Of a stretch of 64,000 nt of DNA, positions 32,242-52,341 are shown in pieces (position 1 is the first letter of the stretch; each line of letters begins with the position of its first letter). The stretch spans positions 8,680,001-8,744,000 of the forward strand of contig NC_135244.1 in assembly GCF_947623445.1 (NCBI RefSeq), given 5' to 3'. The stretch comes from Clavelina lepadiformis. Its lineage: Eukaryota > Chordata > Ascidiacea > Aplousobranchia > Clavelinidae. Below the pieces are notes generated by a model. It worked only from the letters and a program-made list of their open reading frames with translations, ran no database searches and was not told where the DNA came from. Position numbers and translations under genes: made by a program.

Positions 32242-35200
32242 CTTAAAAAACACAAGGATAATTAATAGATTGTCTGTAAAACAACACAAGAAATGTATTT
32301 ATAGATACAACATTTAACCAAAAATTTTATCACCTAAAGCTAACTGCAAACTCACTGAGGAGTAAAAGATACACAAACAAACAAGTGATGTTTAACTGGT
32401 AACTGCCATTTATCTGGCAGTAGATGAACAGAACATAGCATAGCAAAACATAGGGCCATTGGGTTTGGCAACAAGACAAATATCCTTTGAATGCTAGCAC
32501 TTATTTCAACCTGCGATGTTTGAAATTACTCTTGAGTCATCAAAACAAAACAGAACAAGTGCAATTACGAAAAAACCCCTTAGGCAAACATCATCCACTT
32601 ATGAACTTACAAACCCATACATGAAGTGAGTTCAGGAAACAACAAATTTCACGACTATTATGGTGCAGTCTTTTGAAGTAAAAAAGTACATATTTGTTGT
32701 GGTGGAAAGGCAACCCGCATGTTCTACTAATAGTTGTAATAAAGGAAATGCTCCCAGTTAATCTCCTAGTACAAATAAATAAACATCATCTCACCATAGT
32801 TGTAGTTGTGTAAATATTGACTTGCAAGGAAGATACTACTTTGTAACAAAGCAAACTGCTTTTGTCTCTTACACAGTTTGCTTCAAAAATCACACCTAAA
32901 TAAACAATAGCTAAGATGTTAAAGCTTTTGAAAGTTTTATTAGGATTTAAAAAAGTGGCATTGGAGTGTAATTGATTAAAATTAACAGAATTAAAAAAGA
33001 TACGGGGACACTAATGTATAATATTATGTAAAATAAACAGTCATTCAATCATCACTGATAGAAATACGTGGTGACTAAACATCTATTAAAGCGGTATTTT
33101 ACAGTACTGAAATTATATGTGATATTGATATCAAAATGCATGCTTTTGCAGTACATTACACACTCTGACTAGATACTTCCGAATATTATGCAAGCTTTCA
33201 TAGATTTCCCTAATTCAGTTATTGAACACGGTCATTCCTTCCCAGACAAATATGTCATCACTCAACTAATATTTTCCTACATTGTGGAAATATTTGTATA
33301 TGATGTCAGCCAGAAAGTTTTACCAAAGTAGTATTTAATTTTATAATGAAGATTCTTTCATTTCAGCACATAACCACAGCCAAACGGCTCAGGCAAACAT
33401 TCACATTATACTAATAACTAATAGCTCACTGTACTAACTACAACCACTCCAAATAAACTTAACATATTGATTATTCTACAATGAAGTATATATTTAATTT
33501 GTATTATTTGCTGTAGCACAAAGTTCAAGACCTGGTTATAAATATTTGACAATTAAAACTAGTTTAGGTTTTTATGAAAAACTTGTACACAATCTTCAAA
33601 AAATTTATTATTTTTAAGTAAATCTATGAGCACTGTTGATCAAGGTTAAGCAACCAAAAGGTTAGTTAACCTAAAAAAATGTCAACATTTTTTGGTTAAA
33701 GAAAAAACATGCGAAACACAAAAGTAATGTAGTGAGAAGTAAATTTAATATATTCGATTTATAATGTTTCAAATTGTCCTGATGTCATCAACGCAATGGT
33801 GCAAGATACACTATATAACCTTATTTTATTGAATAATTGGGTTCGGTGCAAAAATGCACAACCAAAAAATGTCGTATTTTGAATACCAGGGTCCGGTTTC
33901 AGGAGTTTGGTATACAAATGCATTACGAAATTACAAGTACACTTCTGCACTAAGCCCTAAAATCTTGTGAACTCAAAAAAGGTAGGAAACAAAATGACTA
34001 CATAAAATAGCTTAAACCATCAGTAAAGATTTCGTTGGTTAGGGTTTAGTGCAAAAGTACACTTGCAACCAGATGACGTCACCAGATGAGTCGCTGGGGT
34101 CTAGTATTCAAAGACACCCTGTGGTTGAGATTTCTGCATTAGACCCGTTGGTTGTCCCAACAAGTTAATTTTCGGTCATAAATTTTGACTTTACTTCATG
34201 ACTGATGGTATAAGCCAGGGGTGTCAAACTCAGTCGCACCAGGGGCCAAAACTAAAAACTTATTTAACGCCGCGGGCCGTAAGGATAAAACTTGATTGAA
34301 CGTTTCGTGACACGAGTATATGAATTGGAACAGTCAGCGAAACAGCACCAAATTTTTGTTTTTTTTTGACGGTTTTGGCTGGGAATAAATCGATTTATTC
34401 TATCGTATGATGAGGCAACTGTTGTGCTGCTGTATTGTGCGATTTGTTATAATCTTGTTTCTTGCTTGAAAAAAGTAAGTTATACTGCACAATGATCTCG
34501 CGGGCCGGAAATAGTTCAATGTATAAAATAGCATTGCGGGCCAAGTTTTATTGTAAAGCGGGCCGGGAGTTTGACACCTATGGTATAAGCCTTTTATAGC
34601 TTTTAAAAACTTTATGTCCTGTAACTGTGTAAATATCAGTGTTTAAGTTAAGGCAAAATATACACAATAAACATTACTCTGCAACTGTTTGCAGGCCTGG
34701 ACGAGCAGACAAATGGCTCTTGGTTAATAACTACTGTACTATCAGTGTTATAACACTATAGTCTACAAGTCCTGTAGGCTACTTGTAGGTTGTATATCTA
34801 CAATTTTGACCGGTAACACAACTGACGGAATTTAGTCTGAAGATGTCCAGCGATCACAGTTATCCTCGTATATAAACAGTAAGCTTGTACACATTTATAA
34901 GAAGATAATGAGAAAACATTTCCCTTATCGGTATCGCTGTAACGACCTATCAATCAGTTGTACGGCTATCACATTCATAACTACAAACTATAATCGCATT
35001 ATACTACCATAGTTGTTCTTCTAAATTTTGGATGAAACTTGGTACTTTATTTTAGACGCTAAAAGACTTAGACGTGGTAATCGACTTGGAAACTATACCG
35101 TACGTTGTCAAGCAAATTGAGTTAATTTAAACAACAGGAAACCTCACATGCCGTGCTAAATTACCTTTATATGCATCATTAAATAAAGTCGTCAAACTGT

Positions 35201-37196
35201 ATACCTGACCTTGCTTGAACCGTATTAGTAGCACAAATAAAACTCCCACTTCGAAACAGTCTGCACGGCAATGACTAGTGAAAGGAAAGTAAGCTGTGGA
35301 TGACAGCCATGACTGACGGGCGTAAAGTATTTTTGTTTATCTGCTTTGTCCATCGACCGTCAGCTGATTCGGGCAAGTATGGCGGTCAATCAAGCATGGC
35401 CGATCAATATGACGTCACTCTGGCATTTTCCATTCGCCTTTTTCTCACAACTGATTCTTTGCAGGGCGAATTTGGCGATAAACACATATTCCGCACAGAA
35501 GCCGTCTCTCTACTATTCTAGTGTGTGGTGTTTGTTGCTTATTTTGTTACTTTTTAGCGTCAATTAGCGCTTTTTTGTATATTATGTTGCAAGTTTCACA
35601 CTTCCTTTTTCCTTCGCGGTTAAGCCTACTCATATTTCTGGCATAACTGTGACTGCTGAGGTATTTCATTACACACTTTTCCAAAGCAGAAAGCATTGTA
35701 GCTTTCATCACGTTTTACAAAAAAGCGATGGTGACTAAATGCAATCAATAATCACCAAACACAAAAGCACTAATTAGTATGGTCATTTTTGCGGTTATTA
35801 GCACGATTACCTTACAGAGTTACTAACTCTGTCAAGTTACAACTTACAAAAAAGGATTTCAAATTTTTATCGATACCTATCAGAGTAAATTAGACTATTA
35901 TGCATATAACGCTTTCCTGGAAAATAATTTCCACAAACCAGAAAGTCTCATATGTAACTATCCCGAATAACAATAACCTCGTAATTCCCAAATGCAGTAG
36001 TGTTCTTAGTTAATGGTTGGGAGAATAATATAATATAGTTGAGACTACCGTCATTCGAGATTTCGTCATGAAGAAAAGTGTATTTCCGGTGAGATCGCGG
36101 GTCGGAGTTTATTAATACGCAGGGCTGAAATGTATGGCAATGTTCGACAAGACGTGGATGCGATTTGTGCGGATGGCATGTGTACTGAAGCCTCAAATCT
36201 TTATCTAGTTCTAGGCTATTACAAATTGACCTTCAAAAATTATTTTGCCTTGATTGTTTGTTACTATTTGAACATTCTAGCCTATGCTGTAAGATTTTCA
36301 GTGAAAACTGGCAAGTAAAAGTATTTTAGAAAGCCTAAATATACTGTAAACGTTCTTCAGAAAACTACACGTGCAGATCGCTTTTTACACGTTGCGCAAA
36401 GTATTAGCCTACAAATTACGCACGTGTAGGCCAAAACATTGTAATGGTGTTGCATGGACCTTGGAATATAAATCAACGTTGCACACCTTTAGCTCAGCGT
36501 ATTTGACCGTATTATCGACCGCAATTTTCTCAACTGTTTGCTGCCTATCAAAATAATTGCCATTACACCGGACAAGAGTGCATACTTAACGAAAAACATT
36601 CCACTGAGCCGCGGCTCTACGTATCCCAGTTGTAATTCCCATATGCAGTTTGACAGTGAACAGCCTACCGTTCGTTCGTATAGCTTCCAGGTACGATTTT
36701 CAAATAAAAACATTTGGTACCATCAAGGACTATCCTTTGAAATGAAGGACATCCCTATTAGCTTGTTGTTCATCTAACGGTTAGATGATGTCTAACATCT
36801 AACGATGGGTTAGATTCTAACCCATCAAAAGAATACAACAAATTAAGAGAGCGCTGTCTAAAACCTAATTAAAAAAACTTTCCTTACCTGAAGGTTTTAC
36901 TTAGTATACCCACTGAAGGCACTGATACTTTGTTGGTTATGAGGAAAACAAATATTATTTTCTTCTTAAATATTGCTATATTTCAAGTAAATAAATTTTT
37001 GGTGTAAGTCGTCTATTTTATTCTGGTGTCAACTCAGCAAAAGTAATGTAACCAACTTTGGTTCCAATTAAATAGACCACTAACTCAATTATAGCTGGCT
37101 TCTCAAGTTACGCCATACAGTGAAGAGGTCGGTTACCTACAGGGAAAAACCGAGCTTTTGTCCAGAAGAGAGGCTTCGGACAAGAACACCAGCGCG
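32242..37196. other. Intergenic region between the RING gene and DDB1
   Basis: About 5 kb; probably includes the missing 5' exon(s) of the RING gene. It holds a hAT-type MITE (34216-34582), family B-like fragments (33840-33960 and 34020-34130) and an imperfect palindrome of TCTAAC/GTTAGA units near 36775-36830. No other coding feature is supported. Confidence 0.5.
34216..34582 (+). mobile_element. hAT-type MITE with 8-bp target duplication
   Basis: Starts CAGGGGTGTCAAACTC; the reverse complement of its end is CATAGGTGTCAAACTCCC. The flanks are identical 8-mers, GTATAAGC at 34208-34215 and 34583-34590. The interior has GCGGGCC repeats typical of hAT ends and no coding capacity. Confidence 0.9.
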
Positions 37197-37202
37197 TTTA
37201 TT
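37197..37202 (-). other. Polyadenylation signal candidate for DDB1
   Basis: AATAAA on the minus strand about 130 bases after the DDB1 stop codon. Confidence 0.55.
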
Positions 37203-37331
37203 TTAAAGGAAGATAAGTAGACCTTTAAACCAAATTGTCTCGCATAGCGTCTAGGTTGTTACATCCTTGATGACTATCTTGCTTTGCCAAGACCGATGAG
37301 ATTGGTATGTCAACAGGGTGCAAACGAGCGG

Positions 37332-45180
<7,849 letters not shown>

Positions 45181-45626
45181 TTTTCTTAGGTCTTGTAATG
45201 TTTTCACGAGCTTTGCAAGTAATGAGTGTTGTGATAAATTCAAAATTATCCAACATGCATTTTGCTGAAAATGCAGAAAACACTGGTTGAAGAATCGTGT
45301 TCCATGGATCAAAAAGAACATGAAAGACTGACATTTTCTAGGTCATTAAACTTGTGACTAATTCATATTTGACAATGGCAATAAAAAAAACAGAACTTCC
45401 AAAAAAAATGGGAAAGCAATCAGCATGATATAATGTACTTAAGCAAGAGTAAAGCAAGGTAACTGTGGCAGAAGCAAACTATTTCAAACTTACAGACTAA
45501 CTTTCGAAGCACAAGCAGGTTTTTTTAAATGCAAAACAATAAGCAATTATTCTAATAAGAATTAACTTCATAAGTCCAGTAAAAACAATTTAAGCAAGCA
45601 AATATTTTTATTTCAGTTTAATAAGA

Positions 45627-45632
45627 TTTATT
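45627..45632 (-). other. Polyadenylation signal candidate for NFKBIL1
   Basis: AATAAA on the minus strand about 26 bases after the NFKBIL1 stop and about 450 bases before the DDB1 start codon. If used, the NFKBIL1 3' UTR is very short. Confidence 0.5.
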
Positions 45633-45657
45633 TACGAGTTCAGATGAAAATCTCAAA

Positions 45658-46797
45658 TCATTGATTAAGCAGTTCATTCAAAGATTGCGATAAAACTTTA
45701 ACGGTTTGTAAAATACTTTCTTTATCACGATCATCTAACATGTCAATACAGCGCTGCATAAATTTGTCAGGATGCCATAATATTTGCTGTTTTAAAATAT
45801 ACTTTCTTCTTTCTTTTCGATCATCTCCCACAAAGCCCCTCATAATTACTTCAGTCATTTCCTTAACGTTTCCATGGCATGGCCAGGGAATATCTCTAAA
45901 GCGAAGTTTATGTAGAGAATCTTGGTTTGAAACATGTTTTGACATCTTTTCTTTGTAATTTTTATGCTTTGAGTCCAACACCTCTGACTTCTTAATTGCC
46001 ATCCGCTTGCGATATTTTTCTTGTTCCTTTTCAAGACGATCAGTCATGTCTCTTATTTCAGCAAATTTTCGCTTTCGATTCTCCTCTTTCCTTCTCTTAA
46101 GCTTTTCAGATGCAGATGGATACTTTCGCTTGTATTCAGCTGCCATTCGATCAGCCCACTGTTCAAAAGTTGGGTAATCAGGAACATTGTTTGCCCATTC
46201 TTTATCTATAAAGTATTGTTGGGAAAAACCTTGATCTGCACAATCATCTTCCCATTCATTCGCTAATTTCTCGTTCCAGGATTTATTTGTGATCATACCA
46301 ATACTTGAGTCATTAGCTTCCTCTTGGGGTTTGTAACAACTTCCAATCTCCTCACCCCAAGCCATACTTTCTTCCTCCAGAAACTGTTTATGTTTCTCCT
46401 TTGCTTCTTGCAAAATTTGACTTGGGGTTTCACCCCATTTATTTTTCATATGTATCGCATCGGGAAACTCCTTAATCAAAGGATCTATGAGGAGTTTGTG
46501 ATCCGAATAATTTCCCTCCTCACCAACATACTTTGCGGCCAAGTGTAGAGGAGTGTCTCCATCCCTATCCTTTCTCCCTGCATTTGCCCCAAACCGCAAC
46601 AGGCACCTTGTGACTGGGTCATCGCCTAACAGACAAGCCACATGCAGTGGTGTCCTGTGCATTTCTCCAGTGACAAAATCAACATGGAAATCATCACTGT
46701 TTTTCTGACAGGTTTCAAGATAGTGTTTTAGCTTCATCAAAGAGCCACTTTGCACATATGTAAAGATTTTCTGCTTGACGCGCTTTTGCACCATCAC
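45658..46797 (-). CDS. NFKBIL1: NF-kappa-B inhibitor-like protein 1
   Basis: Single open reading frame of 379 codons, close to human NFKBIL1 (381). Despite its name the family is associated with mRNA processing; its role here is inferred by homology. The N-terminal third has ankyrin repeats: HRTPLHVACLLGDDPVTRCLL (about residues 47-67) and RDGDTPLHLAAKYV (about 78-91), then WGETPSQIL. The middle is acidic and Trp-rich, then strongly charged (KLKRRKEENRKRKF), probably a long helix or coiled coil. The C terminus has FRDIPWPCHG and a J-domain-like segment with ILWHPDKFMQR, including an HPD motif. It starts at the first of two adjacent Met codons. The gene is intronless although its neighbour DDB1 has 26 introns; vertebrate NFKBIL1 has introns. 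Confidence 0.95.
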   Translation of the reverse strand: MMVQKRVKQKIFTYVQSGSLMKLKHYLETCQKNSDDFHVDFVTGEMHRTPLHVACLLGDDPVTRCLLRFGANAGRKDRDGDTPLHLAAKYVGEEGNYSDHKLLIDPLIKEFPDAIHMKNKWGETPSQILQEAKEKHKQFLEEESMAWGEEIGSCYKPQEEANDSSIGMITNKSWNEKLANEWEDDCADQGFSQQYFIDKEWANNVPDYPTFEQWADRMAAEYKRKYPSASEKLKRRKEENRKRKFAEIRDMTDRLEKEQEKYRKRMAIKKSEVLDSKHKNYKEKMSKHVSNQDSLHKLRFRDIPWPCHGNVKEMTEVIMRGFVGDDRKERRKYILKQQILWHPDKFMQRCIDMLDDRDKESILQTVKVLSQSLNELLNQ

Positions 46798-48676
46798 ATT
46801 TCAAAACAATAAGCCCTATTTCACAATCACAAGCTACAAGTAGCTGGAAAATAATTTCCATTTTAAATAAATGGGCATACGAATCCATTGTCAAAACCAA
46901 ATTGAAAGCGGATGTAACTGACAATAAGCTTAATAACATCAAGAAATTTTAACACCAAATTAGAGTCAGGAAAATGATTACCAAAAATTTATGGCTCAAT
47001 GTTAAACAGTTTGCCTACAACATGCATAAAAATGAACAATGCAACACCAAAAAGCATTTCCTTATGAGTAGCACTTAAAGGACCTAGTGATAAAAGGTAT
47101 TAAAATACAACATTGGATATAAATTTAACAATTATTTGAAACAGTATAATGGTTAAGTAATAGTGAACCATATTTCCAAAAAATGTCTTATGCGTTAATG
47201 TCAATTATTACCAAGCATGCAACCAGCAGAGGCACAAGTAAAGTGCATTACATTATTCACATTATTTATTCACTAGGGATGGAACAAAAATGAAAGTACT
47301 CAGACTGGTTGAGTTTGAGTATTGAAAGTTGCTACTTGGTTAAGCCCACACTTAGATATGACATCACAACTGAATGTCATTAATGATGTCACTTACTTAT
47401 ATTGCAACTATTCTGTGAGATTGTATTTTTTCAATAAAGAGTAGAGTAACAATCGTTGTCAGTGTAAGGATCATGACACCTTTGCAAGTTGGCTGTGTAG
47501 GCTAGTGTAAGAGCGGCTGGCTGATGTCGGAGAGGTTGTTGGTTCGATGTTCACTAAAAGCACATGACTGGGTCTTGGCAAGGCACTTAGCATGCCTGAT
47601 GGTGGACATGAAGTCACGACTTCACTCGGTTTTTAGTCTACTTGATCTAAATCTTCACCAACAGGCTTAAGTCACCATACAATAAAAAATGAGAGCTTTG
47701 TGAAATACTGGAAAACAGCACCTGGTGATATGACTTCTTGTTGATACAGTATTTTGTTCCACATTAAGCCTATGCTGACTCAATTAAATGCTCAAATGTA
47801 GAAATGCATAAAGCCAAGTCCTTTTTAACTTGGCTGAAAACGCATTGAACAGTCCATGATTGAAAGAAGTTATCACAACAGTTTTTAAGAAGGTTTTGAA
47901 AAGTAAGCTGTATGGTCAGATTTAGTAATTGTTGATATAGAAGGCGACTATAGATATGCAACAGTATCTCAGTATCAAAGAATTTATTGACTTGTTTACT
48001 TATCTAGGCTATTAAATTTTTGTTTATATCTAATTTGCCCATATTATTAATTTATCGATTTAATTCTTGTTGCATCTCATTTTTTTAAACAACCTGTATT
48101 TGTAATAAAAAATACTCACTACTGACTCTAGAAAACTTATGTCACAAATAAAACAAAAAACTAATCAAAAACTTTTGCTATTAAAGGCAACACTAGACTT
48201 AAAGATATGATTGTTCATTGATACAATCGAATATAAACTGGCTGTTGGTGTAAAAATAGTGACTATAATTAGTATGCATGATGCCAACTGCAAAGTATTG
48301 GGCAATATTCGACCAAGTCAGATTATAGAAAATATGACACTACACAACCGAGTACTTGGACTCATAATAATGAACTCATTCCATCCCTATTATTTACAAA
48401 TAAATCAAATTCATATACAGGTTTACAAATAAGAAAAAATAGCTTAAAATATGCTGGTATATTTATATCCATTATTTTTTAATTTGGAGTGTAAAACACA
48501 GATCTGCCATCGCCAATATGCTCAAATCACAATATTCACAAAATAACCACAACGTCAATTACCGGTAGTTATTCTGTACTCTCATTTTAATAATTCTAAG
48601 AATTGAGAATATTTCCAAAAAGATATTGTCAGCTTACTGAACACAAAACTTCCAAAGCACAAGGCATAAACTTAAT
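46798..48676. other. Intergenic region between NFKBIL1 and DRG2
   Basis: About 1.9 kb. It contains a tRNA-derived SINE-like repeat (47480-47680). The rest is AT-rich with no supported coding sequence. Confidence 0.5.
47480..47680 (+). repeat. tRNA-derived SINE-like repeat
   Basis: An A-box-like TAGTGTAAGAGCGGCTGG is followed about 35 bases later by a B-box-like GGTTCGATGTTC, as in tRNA-derived SINE heads. A TCTTGGCAAGGCACTTAG stretch follows, a motif seen in the body of many invertebrate SINEs. No intact tRNA fold is present. Confidence 0.6.
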
Positions 48677-49771
48677 TTATTTTTTTGCTATTAACACAAC
48701 ATCTTCATGGCACAACTTGTGAGAAAGCCCAACATGCTGTCCATTATATTTAGCGCTTTTTCCCCATAGCTGGGCATATTTAAAATTTTCAACAAGAGTT
48801 CTATGTATTGAATGACAGGCATGTTCTACAGTACAATTTGATCTTAAGATGAGTCCATCATCAAAGTCCGGCTTCTGTCCAGGTTTCTTTGTGTAAACAG
48901 TGATAAGGTTCAAATAGTTCCACACCATATCTTTCAGATAATCCAAATTAAGCAACATGTTACAACTAATCACAACACAGTGGGGCTGTCTTGCAATGCG
49001 ATCAACTTCTTCAATAGAAATTTGATCTATCTTGTTGTACACATACAAGCAAGGCATGTACTTACGATTCCCAACTACTACATCAATAAACTCATCAGTG
49101 GTATAATCACCACGAAAAACAACATCAGCATTAAATATCTTATATTCATGCAGAATAAGCTGTACCATTTTTTCATTGATTTTTGTTAAAGTGCAGGTGG
49201 CATTAAATGAAATACCGCCACCTTTCTTCTGCTTGAAATAAATACGAGGCTTGCTTTTGTTAAGACGAATTCCGACAGCTTCTAGTTCTTTTGTAAGGAG
49301 TTCCTTCTGGACGTCACCCTTGATCGCATCCAACATCATAACAACTATGTCAGCAGTTCGACCAACCGCTATAACTTGACGGCCTCTGCCCTTACCTGCA
49401 GCTGCCCCTTCGATAATTCCAGGCAAGTCAAGAAGCTGGATGTTTGCACCGTTATGCTGAATGACACCAGGAATACATGTCAAGGTCGTAAATTCATAAG
49501 ATGCACATTCACTAGTTGTTGAGGTAAGCGTTGATAAAAGCGTTGATTTTCCCACAGACGGAAATCCAATTAATGCAACTCTGGCGTCTCCCGATTTCAT
49601 AACATCAAAACCTTCCCCTTTTGCACTAGATGACTTTGGTCCTTCTAGCAGTTGACTTCGATACCTTGCCAACTTTGCTTTTAGCAAACCAAGATGATAC
49701 TCTGTTGCTTTGTTCTTCTGCGTTCTAGCTATTTCCCTCTCAATTTCAGATATTTTTTCCAAAATCCCCAT
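48677..49771 (-). CDS. DRG2: Developmentally regulated GTP-binding protein 2
   Basis: OBG/DRG-family GTPase tied to translation, normally bound and stabilised by DFRP2 (RWDD1). One exon of 364 residues, the same length as human DRG2. The N terminus MGILEKISEIEREIARTQKN matches DRG2 rather than DRG1. Motifs: G1 GFPSVGKS (69-76), switch region with YEFTTLTCIPGV, G3 DLPG (115-118), GKGRGRQVIAVGRTAD, G4 NKID (246-249), then a C-terminal TGS domain (about 290-363) ending HEDVVLIAKK. The frame is fully intact and well conserved, so it is a functional gene. Lack of introns is notable because DRG2 has many introns in vertebrates; it may be a retrocopy that replaced the parent, or lineage intron loss. 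Confidence 0.97.
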   Translation of the reverse strand: MGILEKISEIEREIARTQKNKATEYHLGLLKAKLARYRSQLLEGPKSSSAKGEGFDVMKSGDARVALIGFPSVGKSTLLSTLTSTTSECASYEFTTLTCIPGVIQHNGANIQLLDLPGIIEGAAAGKGRGRQVIAVGRTADIVVMMLDAIKGDVQKELLTKELEAVGIRLNKSKPRIYFKQKKGGGISFNATCTLTKINEKMVQLILHEYKIFNADVVFRGDYTTDEFIDVVVGNRKYMPCLYVYNKIDQISIEEVDRIARQPHCVVISCNMLLNLDYLKDMVWNYLNLITVYTKKPGQKPDFDDGLILRSNCTVEHACHSIHRTLVENFKYAQLWGKSAKYNGQHVGLSHKLCHEDVVLIAKK

Positions 49772-51022
49772 ATTGTCAAGTTTAATTTTGCAACACTGTT
49801 AACCAACAGATACACATAAAGCAGTCACCTAAAATGCAGAAATAATATGACATTGTTTTTATTTTTCATTGGGTGTATTGCTTTCAATGACATTATTTCT
49901 AATCGTTGTAAAAATGTTGAGCTGATGTTTAGCCAAGCTTTTGAATCCACGTTGTACACATTTCAAATAATAGTACTACCGGTAGGTACCTTCAGTCATG
50001 CCATACAAGATGCAGTGAATAACCTTAACTGTTTTTAGTAGATGCTCTGGGGCATCCTGGCACTTTGAAAATGGGTGCCTCACAAAAAGCTCCCCTCTTT
50101 TTCTCCCAAATGGTCTGATTACAATTGCCAAAGCCATTTCCTGTAAATACATCTCTTAAACAATCTCGTTATGCTGTATGCATAGCATAGCCTGGCACAG
50201 ATAACACCTTACACAATGGCATTATCCAGATATCAGTCACATGGGCAACCTTATTGCGCATTTAAGACCAATCATTAAAAAAACAATGGGTGCCCAGTGG
50301 GCACACATTCAGCTGAATGTTGAATGCCCAATTCAAAATTGCCAAGGCACCGAGACACCCACAAAAATCTGACACTGGGTATTGTGACACATTATACTCA
50401 GGTATAACTTAAGGTATATACATAATGTGATAAGTGTCAGTTGTCACACATACGAGCATTACCAGTAGTCAGCTTAGTAGTGAAGCAGCATACCTGACTT
50501 CATGTCACAATTATGAGAATTAGGGTAATACTGGGCAGTACAAAACTATCGGTGCAAATTGCAATGCCCTTGGGTAAGATAACGTTTCCTCCTGGTTTCT
50601 GGTCTGGTCATTCTGGTCTCCGAATGGAGGCGTGGCGTGTGAATATGCAGTAAAACTGCAAAGCAATGGCTCATGATGGCCGTTGCGATTGTTAATGGTT
50701 TTCTCTGCAGGTTGCCCACAATTGAAAGATTAAAGTGGAATGTTTGCATTATCAGTTTTGAGATGTCACAAAAAGAGAACTGTATTCATACGCGTTGTAC
50801 AATGCTCATTGTCCTCACAAAAACACGTTCCAGCGTTTTCCAGGGACAGATGTCAGGAGGTATCCACTCAAAAAAGTTGACGATATTCCCTGGCATATGT
50901 AATTTATGCCAATGCATAATTAGCCGTTTACAACAAAACCAAAATCTTAAAACAAAAAAGTGTCACAAACGTATATGGAGGAAAAATATATTTCGGCCAC
51001 ATTCATGATACATGCTTTAAAC

Positions 51023-51352
51023 CAGTGGTTCCCAAACTTTTTCAGCTTGTGGCACACTTAGAAAAATAATAAAACGCTCGCGGCAAACTTACAAAAGAAA
51101 AGTTGCTTTAAAAAAATTTATTTTCACGTGTTGATCACGTGGCAATTACCCTACTCTATCGGCAATATCATAATTGGTTTCATCGTCACATGTGCCTATT
51201 TATCAGCTATTGAAGCATTTAGAGCACTTTTAAGTCGTATATGCTTGTCTGCATGCCTTATATTAAATATTTATACAGTTCTTTTCCAAAATTCCAAAAA
51301 GATTCGCGGCACACCTGAGAATCTGTGGCGGCACACAGTTTGGGAATCACTG
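51023..51352 (+). mobile_element. hAT-type MITE with 8-bp target duplication
   Basis: Starts CAGTGGTTCCCAAACTTTTT; the end is its near reverse complement (CAGTTTGGGAATCACTG). Identical flanking 8-mers CTTTAAAC lie at 51015-51022 and 51353-51360. Subterminal CGGC(A)AAC and GGCACAC repeats are present on both sides. No transposase. Confidence 0.92.
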
Positions 51353-51375
51353 CTTTAAACTGATAAAAACATGAG

Positions 51376-51700
51376 AGTGACTATTGCTATTTCATTATTA
51401 AATATAACCATAGGTCACACTGGCTGTTGTTATAGGTAGGCGGTTAGGTTAGGAGAATGGGTGTGCAAAAAGTTGATTTTAGCTATTTATAGAGGTCATT
51501 TCAAGTTAGATTTAGATTAAAAGGAAAATTTAGGTTAAGTTCAGTTTACTACCGGTTGGCGGCCACACTGGGAAGCATGGTACTTTTTAACGAGATCTTG
51601 GGGGCAAAGGATAACCCATGTATGTATGTATGTATGTTAGAACATTTAAGTGAAGTTAACAAAAAATAGAGAAAAGCCTGTGAAAAATAGCTTTGAGTCA
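51376..51700 (+). repeat. TIR repeat family A, diverged copy 3
   Basis: Begins AGTGACTATTGC and shares GGTAGGCGGTTAGGTTAGGA, TGTGCAAAAAGT and TTTAGCTATTTA with the copies at 11108 and 14693. It contains an internal TATG microsatellite. The right terminal repeat is not recognisable. Confidence 0.5.
51617..51639 (+). repeat. TATG microsatellite
   Basis: Four to five tandem TATG units (ATGTATGTATGTATGTATGT) inside the family A copy. Confidence 0.7.
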
Positions 51701-52011
51701 GTGGATTGAATTGTATGCTAATTTTCAACTAAAAACGATGTAGCTTACTAATTTTTTCAAACTGTGTTTGTTTCAAAGTGTTATTGTTTCAACCTAAAAC
51801 TAATCCTCTCTGACCCAAATTTTCACTTTTCATGATTAAATTACTAAGCTATAGGGGAGGAATAGAACTAAACATTATTTTTCAAGTTAAAATCACAGTT
51901 TCTTCCAAAGTCTAATTTAATTTAAAACTAATCCCCTCCGACCAATCTCTTACCTCTCATGACTAAATTAGATATCAAACATGAATTTGAACAAAAAAAG
52001 AAGTCAAACAT

Positions 52012-52068
52012 TAGCAAGATTCGAACCCGAGACCTCCAGCATACGAGCTCTATCATTAACCACTACGC
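52012..52068 (-). repeat. tRNA-like SINE head, interrupted by a hAT-like element
   Basis: On the minus strand an A-box-like TAGTGGTTAATGATAGAGC is followed by a B-box GGTTCGAATC at 52019-52028. The acceptor arm does not pair, so it is a tRNA-derived repeat and not a working tRNA gene. Its 5' side is cut at 52068 by the neighbouring element. Confidence 0.6.
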
Positions 52069-52341
52069 CGGGCGCCAAACTTTTTTCACAAAGGGCCAGA
52101 TAACAGGACACACTAAAAGCCTGAAAGGGCTGAAATTGAAAACAGTGTTTTTAACTATTGGCCTATTTTCTTTGTTTCAGCCTTTTAGTGAGATCCCAGA
52201 TAAGCATCAGAGTTGTCGATCGCAGGCCGGATTATTGCTTTGTTTAATAGGCTACAATACAATAAGCTCATTTGTGGCCCAGTGAGCCGGGCCGGACAAA
52301 CTGATCTCGCGGGCAAGATCCGGCCAGTTTGGTGACTCCTG
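52069..52341 (+). mobile_element. Degenerate hAT-like element
   Basis: The left end reads CGGGCGCCAAACTTTTTTCAC; the reverse complement of the right end reads CAGGAGTCACCAAACTGGCC, an imperfect inverted pair. The flanks are CACTACGC and CACTAGCC, a plausible but mutated 8-bp duplication. The GCCGGGCCGGAC-like interior is typical of hAT ends. Confidence 0.45.

Noticed and set aside
48677..49771. DRG1 rather than DRG2
   Set aside because: The N terminus (MGILEKISEIE), the 364-residue length and the YVYNKIDQIS..EVDR..RQP region fit DRG2 much better.
52012..52068. A functional tRNA gene
   Set aside because: A- and B-box-like sequences are present, but the acceptor arm does not pair and the 5' side is cut by another element.
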